Source: Aquilonibacter sp963703325
GTDB lineage: Bacteria; Vulcanimicrobiota; Vulcanimicrobiia; Vulcanimicrobiales; Vulcanimicrobiaceae
Reading direction: 5' to 3'
DNA: 64,000 nt
NCBI GenBank assembly: GCA_963703325.1
Contig: OY969805.1
Location: 2,046,001 to 2,110,000 of the forward strand
The notes under the pieces are model-generated. The model made no database searches, had not been told where the DNA came from, and saw only the letters and a list, made by a program, of their open reading frames with translations. This document shows positions 8,221 to 16,620 of the stretch, one piece after another. The position numbers were made by a program, and so were the translations under genes. Each line of letters opens with the position of its first letter. Positions within the stretch are counted from its first letter, which is position 1.

Positions 8221-9640
8221 GAATCTTCAGGAGGTTGGTGCCTCCCGCTCCTACCGGCATGCCGGTAGTGAATGCAATCAAGTCCTTCGAGCGCACGATG
8301 CCGGCCTGGGTCATGCGTTGTTCGGTCATGTAGAGCAGCACGTCGAACGAGTTGTAGGGCTCGATCATCAACGCCTCGGTGCCCCATAACAGCGCGAGTT
8401 GCTGCGCGACCACACGCGACGGTGTCAGCGCGATGATCCGCGCGCGCGGCCGGAACGCGGCGATATGGTGTGCGGTATTGCCGGTGGTCGTGCCGGTCGC
8501 GATGAACGGAATGGACAGCTCGTCGGCGGCGCGCGTAGCCGCTTCGGCGATCGACGTAGAAATCGTCGGACTCATGCCGGCGAGGCGCCGCTCGCGCAGC
8601 ATAACGTGCGGATAATTCTTCTCGACCTCGCGAGCGATATCGGCCATGGTGCGTACGGCTTCGGTCGGAAACTGTCCGCGCGCGGTTTCGCCGGAGAGCA
8701 TTACCGCATCCGTGCCGTCGAGGATCGCGTTTGCGACGTCGGCGACTTCCGCGCGGGTGGGCTTCGAGCTAAAGGTCATCGATTCGAGCATCTGCGTCGC
8801 GGTGATCACCGGCTTGCTCGCGCGATTGCACTTGGCGATGATCGCCTTTTGCACGAGCGGCACCTGTTCGAGCGGAATCTCGATCCCGAGATCGCCGCGC
8901 GCTACCATGATGCCGTCGGCCGCGTCGACGATGTTGTCGAGATCCTCAAGCGCTTCATGTTTTTCGATCTTGGCGATGACCGGGACATCGTGGGCGCGCT
9001 GCGCCATGAACTCCTTTACGCGCGCGATGTCGTCGGCCGAGCGCACAAAGGAAACCGCAACGTAATCCACGTGCTGCTCGAGGCCAAAGGCCAGAAACTC
9101 GAAATCGCGATCGGTGACCGACGGAATGTTCAGCGTGCCGTCGGGATAATTGATACCCTGCGTCGAGCGCAGCTCGCCGCCGAATTCAATCGTCGTATCG
9201 ATGTCGGTCGCGGTCTTTCCGTTGATGCGCAACGTAATCTGGCCGTCTTGCAGATAGATACGATTGCCGACCGCGACGTCGTTAGGCAGATCCTTATATT
9301 GCACGCTAATGTGCGTGTCGTCGCCTTCGACGTCTTTGGTGGTGAGGACGAAGGGCTTCCCGCGCTCGAGACGCACGGTGGCCAATCCGTCGCGCAATTT
9401 TCCGGTGCGAACCTTGGGGCCGGGAAGATCTTGCAAAATCGCGATGTGAATATCGAGTTCGTGCGCGATGCGCCGCGCGGTGTCAATGACTTCGGCGTGA
9501 TGGTCCGGCGTGCCGTGCGAAAAATTGAGGCGGATGACGTTGGCACCGGACACGAAGAGCGATCGCATCACGTGAGGATCGCGTGACGCAGGTCCGATGG
9601 TGGCAACGATCTTCGTGCGTTTCTGCAAGAGCTGTTCCAT
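8207..9640 (-). CDS. pyk: Pyruvate kinase
   Basis: Converts phosphoenolpyruvate and ADP to pyruvate and ATP. KRTKIVATIGPASRD, VIRLNFSHG, ARGDLGIEIPLEQVP (Mg binding), TQMLESM and DAVMLSGETARG are all family signatures. The frame is open to 9715 with a TTG, but the ATG at 9640 places MEQLLQKRTKIV as in the family and gives 477 residues. A C-terminal domain is present, including GTTTGNTAHHIAAFRP. The 3' end overlaps the phosphoesterase start, so the two are probably co-transcribed. Confidence 0.95.
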   Translation of the reverse strand: MEQLLQKRTKIVATIGPASRDPHVMRSLFVSGANVIRLNFSHGTPDHHAEVIDTARRIAHELDIHIAILQDLPGPKVRTGKLRDGLATVRLERGKPFVLTTKDVEGDDTHISVQYKDLPNDVAVGNRIYLQDGQITLRINGKTATDIDTTIEFGGELRSTQGINYPDGTLNIPSVTDRDFEFLAFGLEQHVDYVAVSFVRSADDIARVKEFMAQRAHDVPVIAKIEKHEALEDLDNIVDAADGIMVARGDLGIEIPLEQVPLVQKAIIAKCNRASKPVITATQMLESMTFSSKPTRAEVADVANAILDGTDAVMLSGETARGQFPTEAVRTMADIAREVEKNYPHVMLRERRLAGMSPTISTSIAEAATRAADELSIPFIATGTTTGNTAHHIAAFRPRARIIALTPSRVVAQQLALLWGTEALMIEPYNSFDVLLYMTEQRMTQAGIVRSKDLIAFTTGMPVGAGGTNLLKIHEIP

Positions 9641-9707
9641 GAAAGCGAGCAAATGCGCGGGCACGCTTGCAGGCTCCTGCGCTCGGTTAAGCGCATAATC
9701 CCGGCGC

Positions 9708-11069
9708 ATGCTCAAACGCGATCCGCGTGACCCACGCCGGCGCGAGCGACTCGCGGGGAGCTACCTCGCGTCGCTTATCGTGCATGCGCTTCTCGCCGCA
9801 CTGCTCTTCTCGTTGGCAGCGAGCTCATCACAGGAAGGCGCGAGCGAGTCGGTATCGGGCGGAACACTCGTTACCCTGGAACAGCGCGCGTCCGCAGTAG
9901 CGCAAGTTCCCGCGCCCGCGCAACAAGCCGCGCCCGTTCCGAATGTACCGCGTGTTGCGCCGGTTTTGCAGCATGCCCCGCTGGTGCAGCCAAAACGTCA
10001 GCCGCAGCCGCCGCAGCAGCACGAACTTTCGAAATTCGCGCCGACCGCGCCGCCCAACCCGACGCCGGCGCCGCAAGCATCCGTGCAGCCCAATCCGCAG
10101 CCGACGACGCCGATCTACGAACCGCAGCCGCAAAATCAAATGCCGGCCGTTCCGACCGCGATGCCGTCGGTCGCGATGCAAGCTATTGCGGTGAAGGTCC
10201 CGCCAACGGCCGCACCAAGCCCCGTGCCTTCGATTGTGCCGACCGCGAAGCCGACGCCACGTCCACCTGCGCCAACCGCCGCGCCGACTGCAAAACCGGC
10301 GACCCCGGCGCCGACGGTTGCGCCGACGGTTGCACCCACCGCCGTCGCGGTTGCAGCGGTCAAAGCCACCGTCGCCCCGAGTGCCTCGCCGCAACCGGTG
10401 AATCGCCCGAGCGCGGCGCCGGCCAATAATGTCGGTGTCCCAAGCCCGAGTCCGACCCAAGGCGCGAAAACGGCAACGACCAACGGCATCGCGCCCTCGC
10501 CCGGACCCAAGAGCGAAGGCTCGCCGGGGCCGCGCCCGGGAAACGGTCCGCCGAAGCCAGGACCGCAGCGGCCGATCACTGTACCGCCGTCACCAAAGCC
10601 GTCGCCAGGCGGATCGTCCGGAGGCAGCAGCGGCATCGCCGGCATTCACAACAACTTGAACGATTTGCTCGGGAAGATGATCCCCCACAACACGGTCAAT
10701 CCGACGCAAAGCGGGACGAGCTTTCACGTCAGCCTCAATGCGTCGATGGATCCCACGCCGCCGCCCGAGATCGTGGCGATAACGAAGTTTACCTTTCAAG
10801 AGAAAGGCGCGGGCGATGACGCGCTTGATAAGATGTGGGTAACAAGCACGCACCGCGTGGGGCCCGCGCTCATCTGCGAGGGTTGGCTCGTCCGGTATCC
10901 GCACGCCACAGGTCCCGCGCCAAACGGTCCCAACCTCATTTCGGTTCCTATCGGCGGCTCACGCGGCGTCAGTGCCGTCGGACCGCCGATCGTCGAAGAG
11001 CACGCCACGACGTCGTGCACCGAGCGCGCGTTGGTGCCGTTCACTCGCCCGTCCCCTTCGTCGCCGTAG
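9708..11069 (+). CDS. Membrane-anchored proline-rich protein (TonB-like architecture)
   Basis: A 453-residue protein with a short basic N-terminus (KRDPRDPRRRER), one transmembrane helix at about residues 17-40, then about 250 residues rich in Pro, Ala, Thr and Gln (PTAAPTAKP-type repeats). A globular C-terminal part of about 130 residues follows, containing two Cys. The layout resembles TonB or a periplasm-spanning linker protein, but the C-terminal sequence is not a recognisable TonB domain. It is divergent from pyk. Function unknown; a role across the periplasm is inference. Confidence 0.7.
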   Translation: MLKRDPRDPRRRERLAGSYLASLIVHALLAALLFSLAASSSQEGASESVSGGTLVTLEQRASAVAQVPAPAQQAAPVPNVPRVAPVLQHAPLVQPKRQPQPPQQHELSKFAPTAPPNPTPAPQASVQPNPQPTTPIYEPQPQNQMPAVPTAMPSVAMQAIAVKVPPTAAPSPVPSIVPTAKPTPRPPAPTAAPTAKPATPAPTVAPTVAPTAVAVAAVKATVAPSASPQPVNRPSAAPANNVGVPSPSPTQGAKTATTNGIAPSPGPKSEGSPGPRPGNGPPKPGPQRPITVPPSPKPSPGGSSGGSSGIAGIHNNLNDLLGKMIPHNTVNPTQSGTSFHVSLNASMDPTPPPEIVAITKFTFQEKGAGDDALDKMWVTSTHRVGPALICEGWLVRYPHATGPAPNGPNLISVPIGGSRGVSAVGPPIVEEHATTSCTERALVPFTRPSPSSP

Positions 11070-11085
11070 TCCCCGCGATTCCCGC

Positions 11086-11114
11086 TTGTTGTGCGACTTT
11101 TATCGGACTAGAAT
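11086..11114 (+). promoter_or_regulatory. Predicted sigma70 promoter for the intergenic RNA
   Basis: A -35-like TTGTTG at 11086-11091 and a -10-like TAGAAT at 11109-11114 are separated by 17 bases. No coding region follows for more than 340 bases, so the transcript would begin at about 11120 with the hairpin-rich region. Confidence 0.45.
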
Positions 11115-11119
11115 GTAGG

Positions 11120-11385
11120 CAGCATCAACGCTAGATGCTGAAAATCTGCGGATTTGCGAGCGAAAGCTCGCAAAACGCTACAGATTCCGGCGCAGCCGGA
11201 ATCCACAGGAGGGGCGGTTTGGAGCCGCAGGATCCGCCGGGCCATTTGGCTCGCGAACACGCGCACTAACCGCGGCGCGACACAGCGCCGACGCAAGCTG
11301 GACGTATCCGGCTACCGCGCACAGTTCGCATAGGACGTTCTAAAACGGGGGGCCGGAAGCCACGTGGGCTTGCGGCCCGTCGTCA
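11120..11385 (+). ncRNA. Candidate structured non-coding RNA
   Basis: The gap between the proline-rich gene and rimP holds a string of strong hairpins: CAGCATC/GATGCTG (11120-11140), an 8-bp stem closed by a GAAA tetraloop (11154-11173), GATTCCGGC/GCCGGAATC (11183-11203), a GGCGG/CCGCC pair, and a terminator-like stem at 11350-11378. A promoter lies just upstream. I compared it by eye with RNase P RNA, tmRNA, SRP RNA and common riboswitches and saw none of their conserved cores. It could be 6S-like, a novel RNA, or an unusually structured 5' region of the rimP operon. Confidence 0.4.
11350..11378 (+). terminator. Strong hairpin, likely terminator of the upstream RNA
   Basis: GGGCCG pairs with CGGCCC and AAGCC with GGCTT, with one internal mismatch and a 5-base loop (11 bp in all). 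The following bases (GTCGTCATTTTC) contain a short T run. It separates the candidate RNA from the rimP promoter, whose -35 overlaps its 3' arm. Confidence 0.5.
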
Positions 11386-11398
11386 TTTTCGGTACTAT
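11370..11398 (+). promoter_or_regulatory. Predicted promoter of the rimP-nusA-infB operon
   Basis: TTGCGG (11370-11375) and TACTAT (11393-11398) are spaced by 17 bases, placing the start near 11405, ahead of the leader hairpin and the rimP start at 11462. The -35 lies inside the preceding terminator-like stem. Confidence 0.45.
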
Positions 11399-11418
11399 AG
11401 TCGATGGTTTGATCGAAA

Positions 11419-11446
11419 AAGCGTGGGCAGGTCCCGCGCTTCTTTG
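11419..11446 (+). terminator. Leader hairpin with T-rich tail upstream of rimP (possible attenuator)
   Basis: AAGCGTGGG (11419-11427) pairs with CCCGCGCTT (11433-11441), 9 bp including one G-U, followed by TCTTTG. It lies between the predicted promoter and the rimP ribosome binding site (GGGGAGA). Because NusA, encoded in this operon, acts on RNA hairpins, autoregulation through this element is plausible; that link is inference. Confidence 0.5.
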
Positions 11447-11461
11447 TTGGGGAGAGCAGCG

Positions 11462-11974
11462 GTGTCGGAACTTACGGACTTATTCGAGCGAGAGATCGAT
11501 GCGATCGCGCACGAACGAGTATCGTCGGGTGTCGAGATCGTAACCCACGCGGCGCGTTCGCGTCGCGCGATGACTGCCCTAACCGTCACCATCGACAAAG
11601 ATGGCGGCGTCGACCTGGCCACCTGCGAGCGCATCGCAGCGCGTATCAATCGCGCGCTCGAAGCGATCGATCTGCCGTACTCGCTCGAGGTCGAGTCGGC
11701 GGGACTTGAACGGCCGTTGATTCGGCCAAGCGACTACGAGCGCTTTTCCGGCAAGCGCGCGCGGATCGTGACCTCGCTCCAAATCGCCGGCGGCAAGACG
11801 CATCGCGGTATCCTGGTTGGGCTGCGCGGCGAAACGGTAATATTGGCAACGGAGAACGGCGAATTGCCGCTCCCGATTGCGACGATCAAATCGGCGAATT
11901 TGGAATACGATCCGCGCGCGGATCTCCAACGCGCCAAACGTGAACGGAAAGCACATGGCAGAATCAGCGGCTGA
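11462..11974 (+). CDS. rimP: Ribosome maturation factor RimP
   Basis: 30S subunit maturation factor of 170 residues. The core contains VEIVTHAARSRRAMTALTV, then IDLPYSLEVESAGLERPL with the family hallmark (VSSPGLERPL-like), and a C-terminal SH3-like domain. The GTG at 11462 is chosen because GGGGAGA lies at the right distance upstream, although the frame extends to 11423. The 3' end overlaps nusA by 20 bp, as in many bacteria. Confidence 0.92.
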   Translation: MSELTDLFEREIDAIAHERVSSGVEIVTHAARSRRAMTALTVTIDKDGGVDLATCERIAARINRALEAIDLPYSLEVESAGLERPLIRPSDYERFSGKRARIVTSLQIAGGKTHRGILVGLRGETVILATENGELPLPIATIKSANLEYDPRADLQRAKRERKAHGRISG

Positions 11975-13172
11975 CGAAAAACTCATCGACGTCCTTCAGT
12001 TCATCTCGAAAGAACGCAACATTCCATTCGAGATGTTGCTCGAGGCATTAGAAGCGGCATTACTCACCGCGTACAAGCGGCACTATGGCAGCGAGGCGAA
12101 CGCCATCGTCATGGTGGATCGACAGACCGGCGAGTATCGCGTCTATCACCGCCGCACGGTCGCTGAGAACGTCGAAGATCCCAAGCTCGAGATCTCGATG
12201 AAGAAGGCCGGCGGCCCATACCAGCCGGGAGATTTCTACGACGAAGAGGTCACGCCCAAAGAATTTGGGCGTATCGCGGCGCAGACGGCCAAGCAAGTCA
12301 TCGTGCAGCGGATCCGTGAAGCCGAGCGTGACACCGTGTACAACAAGTACGCGCGTAAACTCAACGACTTGGTGACCGGTACGGTCCAGCGCTACGAGCA
12401 GCGGAACATGTACGTCTTGCTTGAGGGCCGCGACGAAGCAATTCTGCCGCTCTCCGAGCAAGTGGCGGGTGAGACGTTCCGCATCAATGACTTCATTCGT
12501 GCATACGTCGTCGACGTGCGCAAGTCGCCGAAAGGTCCGCAGGTCGTGCTCTCGCGCGCGGCCGAGGGTCTCGTGCAGCGTTTGCTCGAGCTCGAAGTTC
12601 CCGAGATCGCCGATGGGATCGTCGAGATCATGGCGATCGCGCGCGAAGGGGGCAGCCGCTCGAAGGTCGCGGTGCGCAGCCTGCGCGCCGAAGTCGATCC
12701 GATCGGCGCGTGCCTCGGTCCCAAGTCGAGCCGCATCGCAAACGTGTCGGATAATCTGCGCGGCGAGAAAATCGACGTGATTCGCTACGATACCGATCCG
12801 CAAGCGTTCATCATGAACGCGCTGGCGCCGGCGAAAGTGATCAGCGTCGAGCTCTTCGAAGACGATGGCGTTGCGCTGGTCGTTGTGCCGGATTATCAGC
12901 TCTCGCTAGCGATCGGACGCGACGGGCAAAATGTGCGGCTTGCCGCGCGGCTTACCGGCTGGCGTTTGGACATCGCAAGCGAAGCCGAAGCCGATGAAGC
13001 GCGCGAGCGCTACTTGGCCGAACGCGCCGAGCGGGCGGGCGGCGAGGACGTCGTTGCCGAGACCGCCGTCGTGGTGGAAGCCGGCGACGAGGAAGAGCCG
13101 GAGGCGGCTTCGGTCGACGAAGAGTTGATCCGTAAGCTCGAAGAGTTCCGCCGCGAACGGCTTGGCGAATAG
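11955..13172 (+). CDS. nusA: Transcription termination/antitermination factor NusA
   Basis: A 405-residue protein with the RNA-polymerase-binding N-terminal domain (about 1-125), an S1 domain (about 130-200), two KH domains (DPIGACLGPKSSRI and LAIGRDGQNVRLAARLTGW) and an acidic C-terminal tail. The KH1 GxxG loop reads GPKS instead of GPKG. The start is the ATG at 11955 inside the rimP 3' end. NusA binds RNA polymerase and modulates pausing, termination and antitermination. The stop overlaps the ylxR TTG start. Confidence 0.95.
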   Translation: MAESAADEKLIDVLQFISKERNIPFEMLLEALEAALLTAYKRHYGSEANAIVMVDRQTGEYRVYHRRTVAENVEDPKLEISMKKAGGPYQPGDFYDEEVTPKEFGRIAAQTAKQVIVQRIREAERDTVYNKYARKLNDLVTGTVQRYEQRNMYVLLEGRDEAILPLSEQVAGETFRINDFIRAYVVDVRKSPKGPQVVLSRAAEGLVQRLLELEVPEIADGIVEIMAIAREGGSRSKVAVRSLRAEVDPIGACLGPKSSRIANVSDNLRGEKIDVIRYDTDPQAFIMNALAPAKVISVELFEDDGVALVVVPDYQLSLAIGRDGQNVRLAARLTGWRLDIASEAEADEARERYLAERAERAGGEDVVAETAVVVEAGDEEEPEAASVDEELIRKLEEFRRERLGE

Positions 13173-13428
13173 CGCGAAGCACCTGCCGGTTCGCACCTGC
13201 GTGGGGTGCCGACAGGCCCTCCCGCAGGCCACGCTTACCCGGTTCGTCCGGCAGCCGGGCGGCTGGGAAGCTGACCCCGCCGGGGGCAGGCGGCAACCCG
13301 GGCGCGGCGCCTATCTGTGCTCGGCGGAGTGCGCAAAACGGGCGGCAAAGAACCGCCGATACCCGGGGCTTGCATCTGCGGCGGCAGAATGTGGTTTAAT
13401 AAGTAGTTCGATGGACAGAAACTTGTGA
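13162..13428 (+). CDS. ylxR: YlxR family RNA-binding protein (DUF448)
   Basis: An 88-residue protein with RTCVGCRQ, LTRFVRQPGG, GRGAYLC and CAKRA, diagnostic of YlxR, a small RNA-binding protein encoded between nusA and infB across Terrabacteria. The start is TTG overlapping the nusA stop; no ATG fits. YlxR has been reported as a nucleoid-associated or RNase P-interacting regulator in some species; its role here is not determinable. Confidence 0.88.
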   Translation: MANSAKHLPVRTCVGCRQALPQATLTRFVRQPGGWEADPAGGRRQPGRGAYLCSAECAKRAAKNRRYPGLASAAAECGLISSSMDRNL

Positions 13429-13507
13429 TGTTCGATAACGACCATGCTCTCGTTTAGTCACATGATGTGGCTTCGGGACGGATTTTTGGTGACTTAAGGC
13501 TGTGGTA

Positions 13508-13530
13508 CCCCACGTGGGGACCACGTGGGG
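13508..13530 (+). repeat. Double ACGTGGGG motif in the infB leader
   Basis: A perfect 12-bp palindrome CCCCACGTGGGG (13508-13519) is followed at once by a second CACGTGGGG (13522-13530). Its final GGGG sits 4 bases before the infB ATG and may serve as ribosome binding site. The palindrome could form a hairpin that competes with ribosome access. Confidence 0.5.
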
Positions 13531-13534
13531 ATAC

Positions 13535-16258
13535 ATGGCAGCAGCAACGACTGGTAGTAAGGTACGCATTTTCGAGCTCGCCAAAGAGGTGGGGCTCACA
13601 TCCAAAGAGCTGATCGCGCTCTTCAACGAGCGCTTGGGCGGCGTCTTTGAAGCCAAAAATCAGCTGAGCGTCGTTCCCGAGAACATCGCAGATCTCGTTC
13701 GTAGCGTGCTCAAACCGGCGCCCGCGCCGAAGGCTGCGGCGCCTGCTGCGCCCAAGGCCACCCCTGCCACCAAAGAAACGGCTCCCCGCTCAGCGCCTGC
13801 GAAAGCAGCTGCTGCTGTTGCAGCGCCGGTCGAAGATGCACCGGTTCCGCGTTTGCGCCCGGTCTCGCCAAGCTCGACACCGCGTGCACCCAAGGCCCCT
13901 GCGGCCAAGCCGCCCGAAGTCGCCGAGGTTCCGGACGTGCCCGCTTCGCCCGCGGCCGCCATTGCCGAACCAAGCGCACCGCCGGCGCCGGCCGCACCGC
14001 GCCCGGCTGCAACCGATGCGCCGATTCCGCGTCTGCAGCCCGTTCCTCACGGACAAGATTCGATCGTTCGCCGTGCACCGGCACCGACGACCTCGGCCTC
14101 GGCATCACCGGGACCGTCTACCGGCGTCCCCGGTCGTCCCGGCGTTGCACCGCGCCCCGGTCAGGCGCTGCCCGGCCAGGGAGGCAAAGGCCCCGTCGCG
14201 CCCGCGCCGCGCGGGAATGGTCCGCTCAACCCGCCCGGCCAACGCCGGCCTACGGGAAATGGTCCGTTTCGTCCGCTCGCTCCGGGTGCGCGTCCGGCTG
14301 GACCGCGTCCAGGTGTAGCGCCGAGCGCAACCGATGCGCCGGCGCCATCGAGCGGTCGCCCCGGCGACCGTCCGCGCAGCCACGAAGACAAGGCCGCGGC
14401 GAAAAAGGATCGCGAAAAAGAACTGCTGCTCGAAAAAGAGCGTCAGCGTAAGAAGAAAGGCGGCGTCGAAGCTTCGCCTCCGACACCCGCGCGCGCGCTC
14501 GAAACAATCGAGATTCCCGACTTGCTCACCGTTCAGGAACTAGCGACGTCGATGATCATTCCGGTCAAAGACGTCATTACCGAACTGATCAAGACCGGTA
14601 CGATGGCGACGATCAATCAGAACATTCCAAGCGACGTCGCGATCTCGGTTGCGAAGAAGTTCGGCTTCAATGCGGTCGTCAAAGAGGCCGGCGAAGAAGT
14701 GACGGTCGAGCAAGAAGAAGACAAACCCGAAATGATGACCGCGCGGCCGCCGGTGGTTACCGTGCTCGGTCACGTCGACCACGGCAAGACGTCGCTTCTC
14801 GACAGGATCCGCAGCGCCAATGTCGCCGCGGGCGAAGCCGGCGGTATCACGCAAAAAATCGGCGCATACACGGTCGAGCGCAACGATCGCAAGATTACGT
14901 TCATCGATACGCCGGGTCACGAAGCGTTTACCGCGATGCGTGCGCGTGGCGCCAAGGTCACCGACGTTGCGATCCTCGTGGTCGCCGCCGACGACGGCGT
15001 CATGCCGCAGACGAAAGAAGCGATCGCGCACGTCAAGGCGGCGAACGTTCCGATCGTCGTTGCGGTCAATAAGATGGATAAGCCCGATGCGCAGCCCGAC
15101 CGCGTGAAGCAGCAGCTGGCCGAGGAGGGACTGCAGTCGGTCGACTGGGGCGGCACGATCGAAATGGTTCCGGTCTCGGCGAAAGCCGGCACCGGCATCG
15201 ACGCGCTGCTCGATACCGTGCTGCTCGAAGCCGACATCAAAGAACTTAAGGCAAATAAGAACCGCCGTGCTACCGGTGTCGTGATCGAATCGCAGCTATC
15301 GCGCGGCCGCGGTGCGGTCGCAACCGTGCTGGTGCAAAACGGCACGTTGCGCGTCGGCGACATCGTCGTTGTCGGTGGCACATTTGGTAAGGTACGCGCG
15401 CTGATCGACGACAAGGGCAAGCAAGTGAAGAAGGCCGGACCGTCGATTCCGGTCGAGGTGATGGGCCTGCAAGACGTTCCCGCCGCCGGCGACACACTGA
15501 TGGTCGTTAGCGACGAGCGCGTGGCGCGCGAGACCGCCGAGAAGCGTGCGGTGCGCCGACGCGACGTGCGTATCGCAGGATCGAGTTCGCAGCGCGTTTC
15601 GCTCGAGACGTTCATGCAGATGCCGGCCGAAGGCAAGAAGACGCTCAACCTCATCATCAAAGCCGACGGACAAGGCTCGCTCGAAGCGTTGCGCTCGCGG
15701 ATGGAGGGCCTCTCCACCGGCGACGTCGACGTGCGCGTGATCCATGGCGGCGTCGGAGCGATCTCGCCCAACGACGTCAACCTTGCGAGTGCGTCGAGCG
15801 CGGTGCTGATCGGCTTCAACATTCGCCCGGATGAAACGGCGAAACGTTTGGCCGAGAATGAAGGCGTCGACTTACGCTTCTACCAGGTCATCTACGAGAT
15901 TGAAGACGATCTGCGCAAGGCAATGACCGGCATGCTCGCGCCGGTGGAACGTGAAGTTACGCTGGGTCATGCCGAAGTCCGCGAGGTCTTCAAGGTCAGC
16001 AAGGTCGGCACGATCGTCGGTTGCTACGTCAAAGACGGCAAGATTACGCGCGGCTCGAAGGTTCGCGTCTTGCGCGACTCGGTGGTCGTGTTCAGCGGCG
16101 AACTCGAGAGTCTGCGGCGCTTCAAAGATGACGTGCGCGAAGTAGCGGAAGGCTTCGAGTGCGGTATCCAAGTCGCGCGGTTCCAGGATCTCAAGGTCGG
16201 CGACGTGATCGAGGCCTACATGACGGAACAGGTGGCCGCGGAGCTGGTCACCGCGTGA
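13535..16258 (+). CDS. infB: Translation initiation factor IF-2
   Basis: A 907-residue GTPase that brings fMet-tRNA to the 30S subunit. An N-terminal IF2_N module (KVRIFELAKEVGLTSKELI) is followed by a 280-residue Pro/Ala/Gly-rich linker, a second IF2_N-like module, the G domain from about residue 405 (GHVDHGKT, DTPGHEAF, NKMDKPDA) and domains II-IV. The ATG at 13535 is preferred over a GTG at 13502 because it starts just before the conserved N-module. It is linked to rbfA by a GTGA overlap. Confidence 0.96.
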   Translation: MAAATTGSKVRIFELAKEVGLTSKELIALFNERLGGVFEAKNQLSVVPENIADLVRSVLKPAPAPKAAAPAAPKATPATKETAPRSAPAKAAAAVAAPVEDAPVPRLRPVSPSSTPRAPKAPAAKPPEVAEVPDVPASPAAAIAEPSAPPAPAAPRPAATDAPIPRLQPVPHGQDSIVRRAPAPTTSASASPGPSTGVPGRPGVAPRPGQALPGQGGKGPVAPAPRGNGPLNPPGQRRPTGNGPFRPLAPGARPAGPRPGVAPSATDAPAPSSGRPGDRPRSHEDKAAAKKDREKELLLEKERQRKKKGGVEASPPTPARALETIEIPDLLTVQELATSMIIPVKDVITELIKTGTMATINQNIPSDVAISVAKKFGFNAVVKEAGEEVTVEQEEDKPEMMTARPPVVTVLGHVDHGKTSLLDRIRSANVAAGEAGGITQKIGAYTVERNDRKITFIDTPGHEAFTAMRARGAKVTDVAILVVAADDGVMPQTKEAIAHVKAANVPIVVAVNKMDKPDAQPDRVKQQLAEEGLQSVDWGGTIEMVPVSAKAGTGIDALLDTVLLEADIKELKANKNRRATGVVIESQLSRGRGAVATVLVQNGTLRVGDIVVVGGTFGKVRALIDDKGKQVKKAGPSIPVEVMGLQDVPAAGDTLMVVSDERVARETAEKRAVRRRDVRIAGSSSQRVSLETFMQMPAEGKKTLNLIIKADGQGSLEALRSRMEGLSTGDVDVRVIHGGVGAISPNDVNLASASSAVLIGFNIRPDETAKRLAENEGVDLRFYQVIYEIEDDLRKAMTGMLAPVEREVTLGHAEVREVFKVSKVGTIVGCYVKDGKITRGSKVRVLRDSVVVFSGELESLRRFKDDVREVAEGFECGIQVARFQDLKVGDVIEAYMTEQVAAELVTA

Positions 16259-16620
16259 AGTCGCAACGATTAGCCCGTATCGACCACGAGATCCAGCGCA
16301 TCCTCGGCACACTGATCACGCAAGAGTTGAAGGACCCGCGCTTGGGCTTCGTGACCGTCATGCATGTCGAGGTGACTGACGATTTGCGGCACTGCAAGGT
16401 CTTCGTTTCCGTGATCGGCGATCGCCACCAAGCGCGTCAATCACTCGATGCCCTGAACTCAGCCGCGCGCTTTTTGCGCGGTGAACTCGGACATCGCATC
16501 GATCTGCGCCACACCCCGCAGCTCATCTTCGTCGAGGATCGCTCCACTGAACGAGCGATTGCCTTGGCGAAGACCCTGCGTGAGGACGCGGAGCGGCACC
16601 AGGTTCCGGAGGTAGAGTGA
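16255..16620 (+). CDS. rbfA: Ribosome-binding factor A
   Basis: A 121-residue KH-like factor for 16S rRNA 5' processing and cold adaptation. RIDHEIQRILGTLITQELKDPR and VTDDLRHCKVFVSV are family signatures. The GTG at 16255 overlaps the infB TGA and gives a normal length. Its TGA directly abuts the next ATG. Confidence 0.93.
   Translation: MKSQRLARIDHEIQRILGTLITQELKDPRLGFVTVMHVEVTDDLRHCKVFVSVIGDRHQARQSLDALNSAARFLRGELGHRIDLRHTPQLIFVEDRSTERAIALAKTLREDAERHQVPEVE

Noticed and set aside
8399..9586. Long open frame on the plus strand opposite pyk
   Set aside because: It is the antisense of a clear pyruvate kinase and its translation has no family features; high GC makes such shadows common.
9828..10460. 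Arg-rich open frame opposite the proline-rich gene
   Set aside because: Its Arg/Gly repeats are the mirror of CCG/GCG proline and alanine codons.
11120..11385. RNase P RNA, tmRNA, SRP RNA or a known riboswitch
   Set aside because: None of the conserved cores I know is present; left as an unassigned structured RNA.
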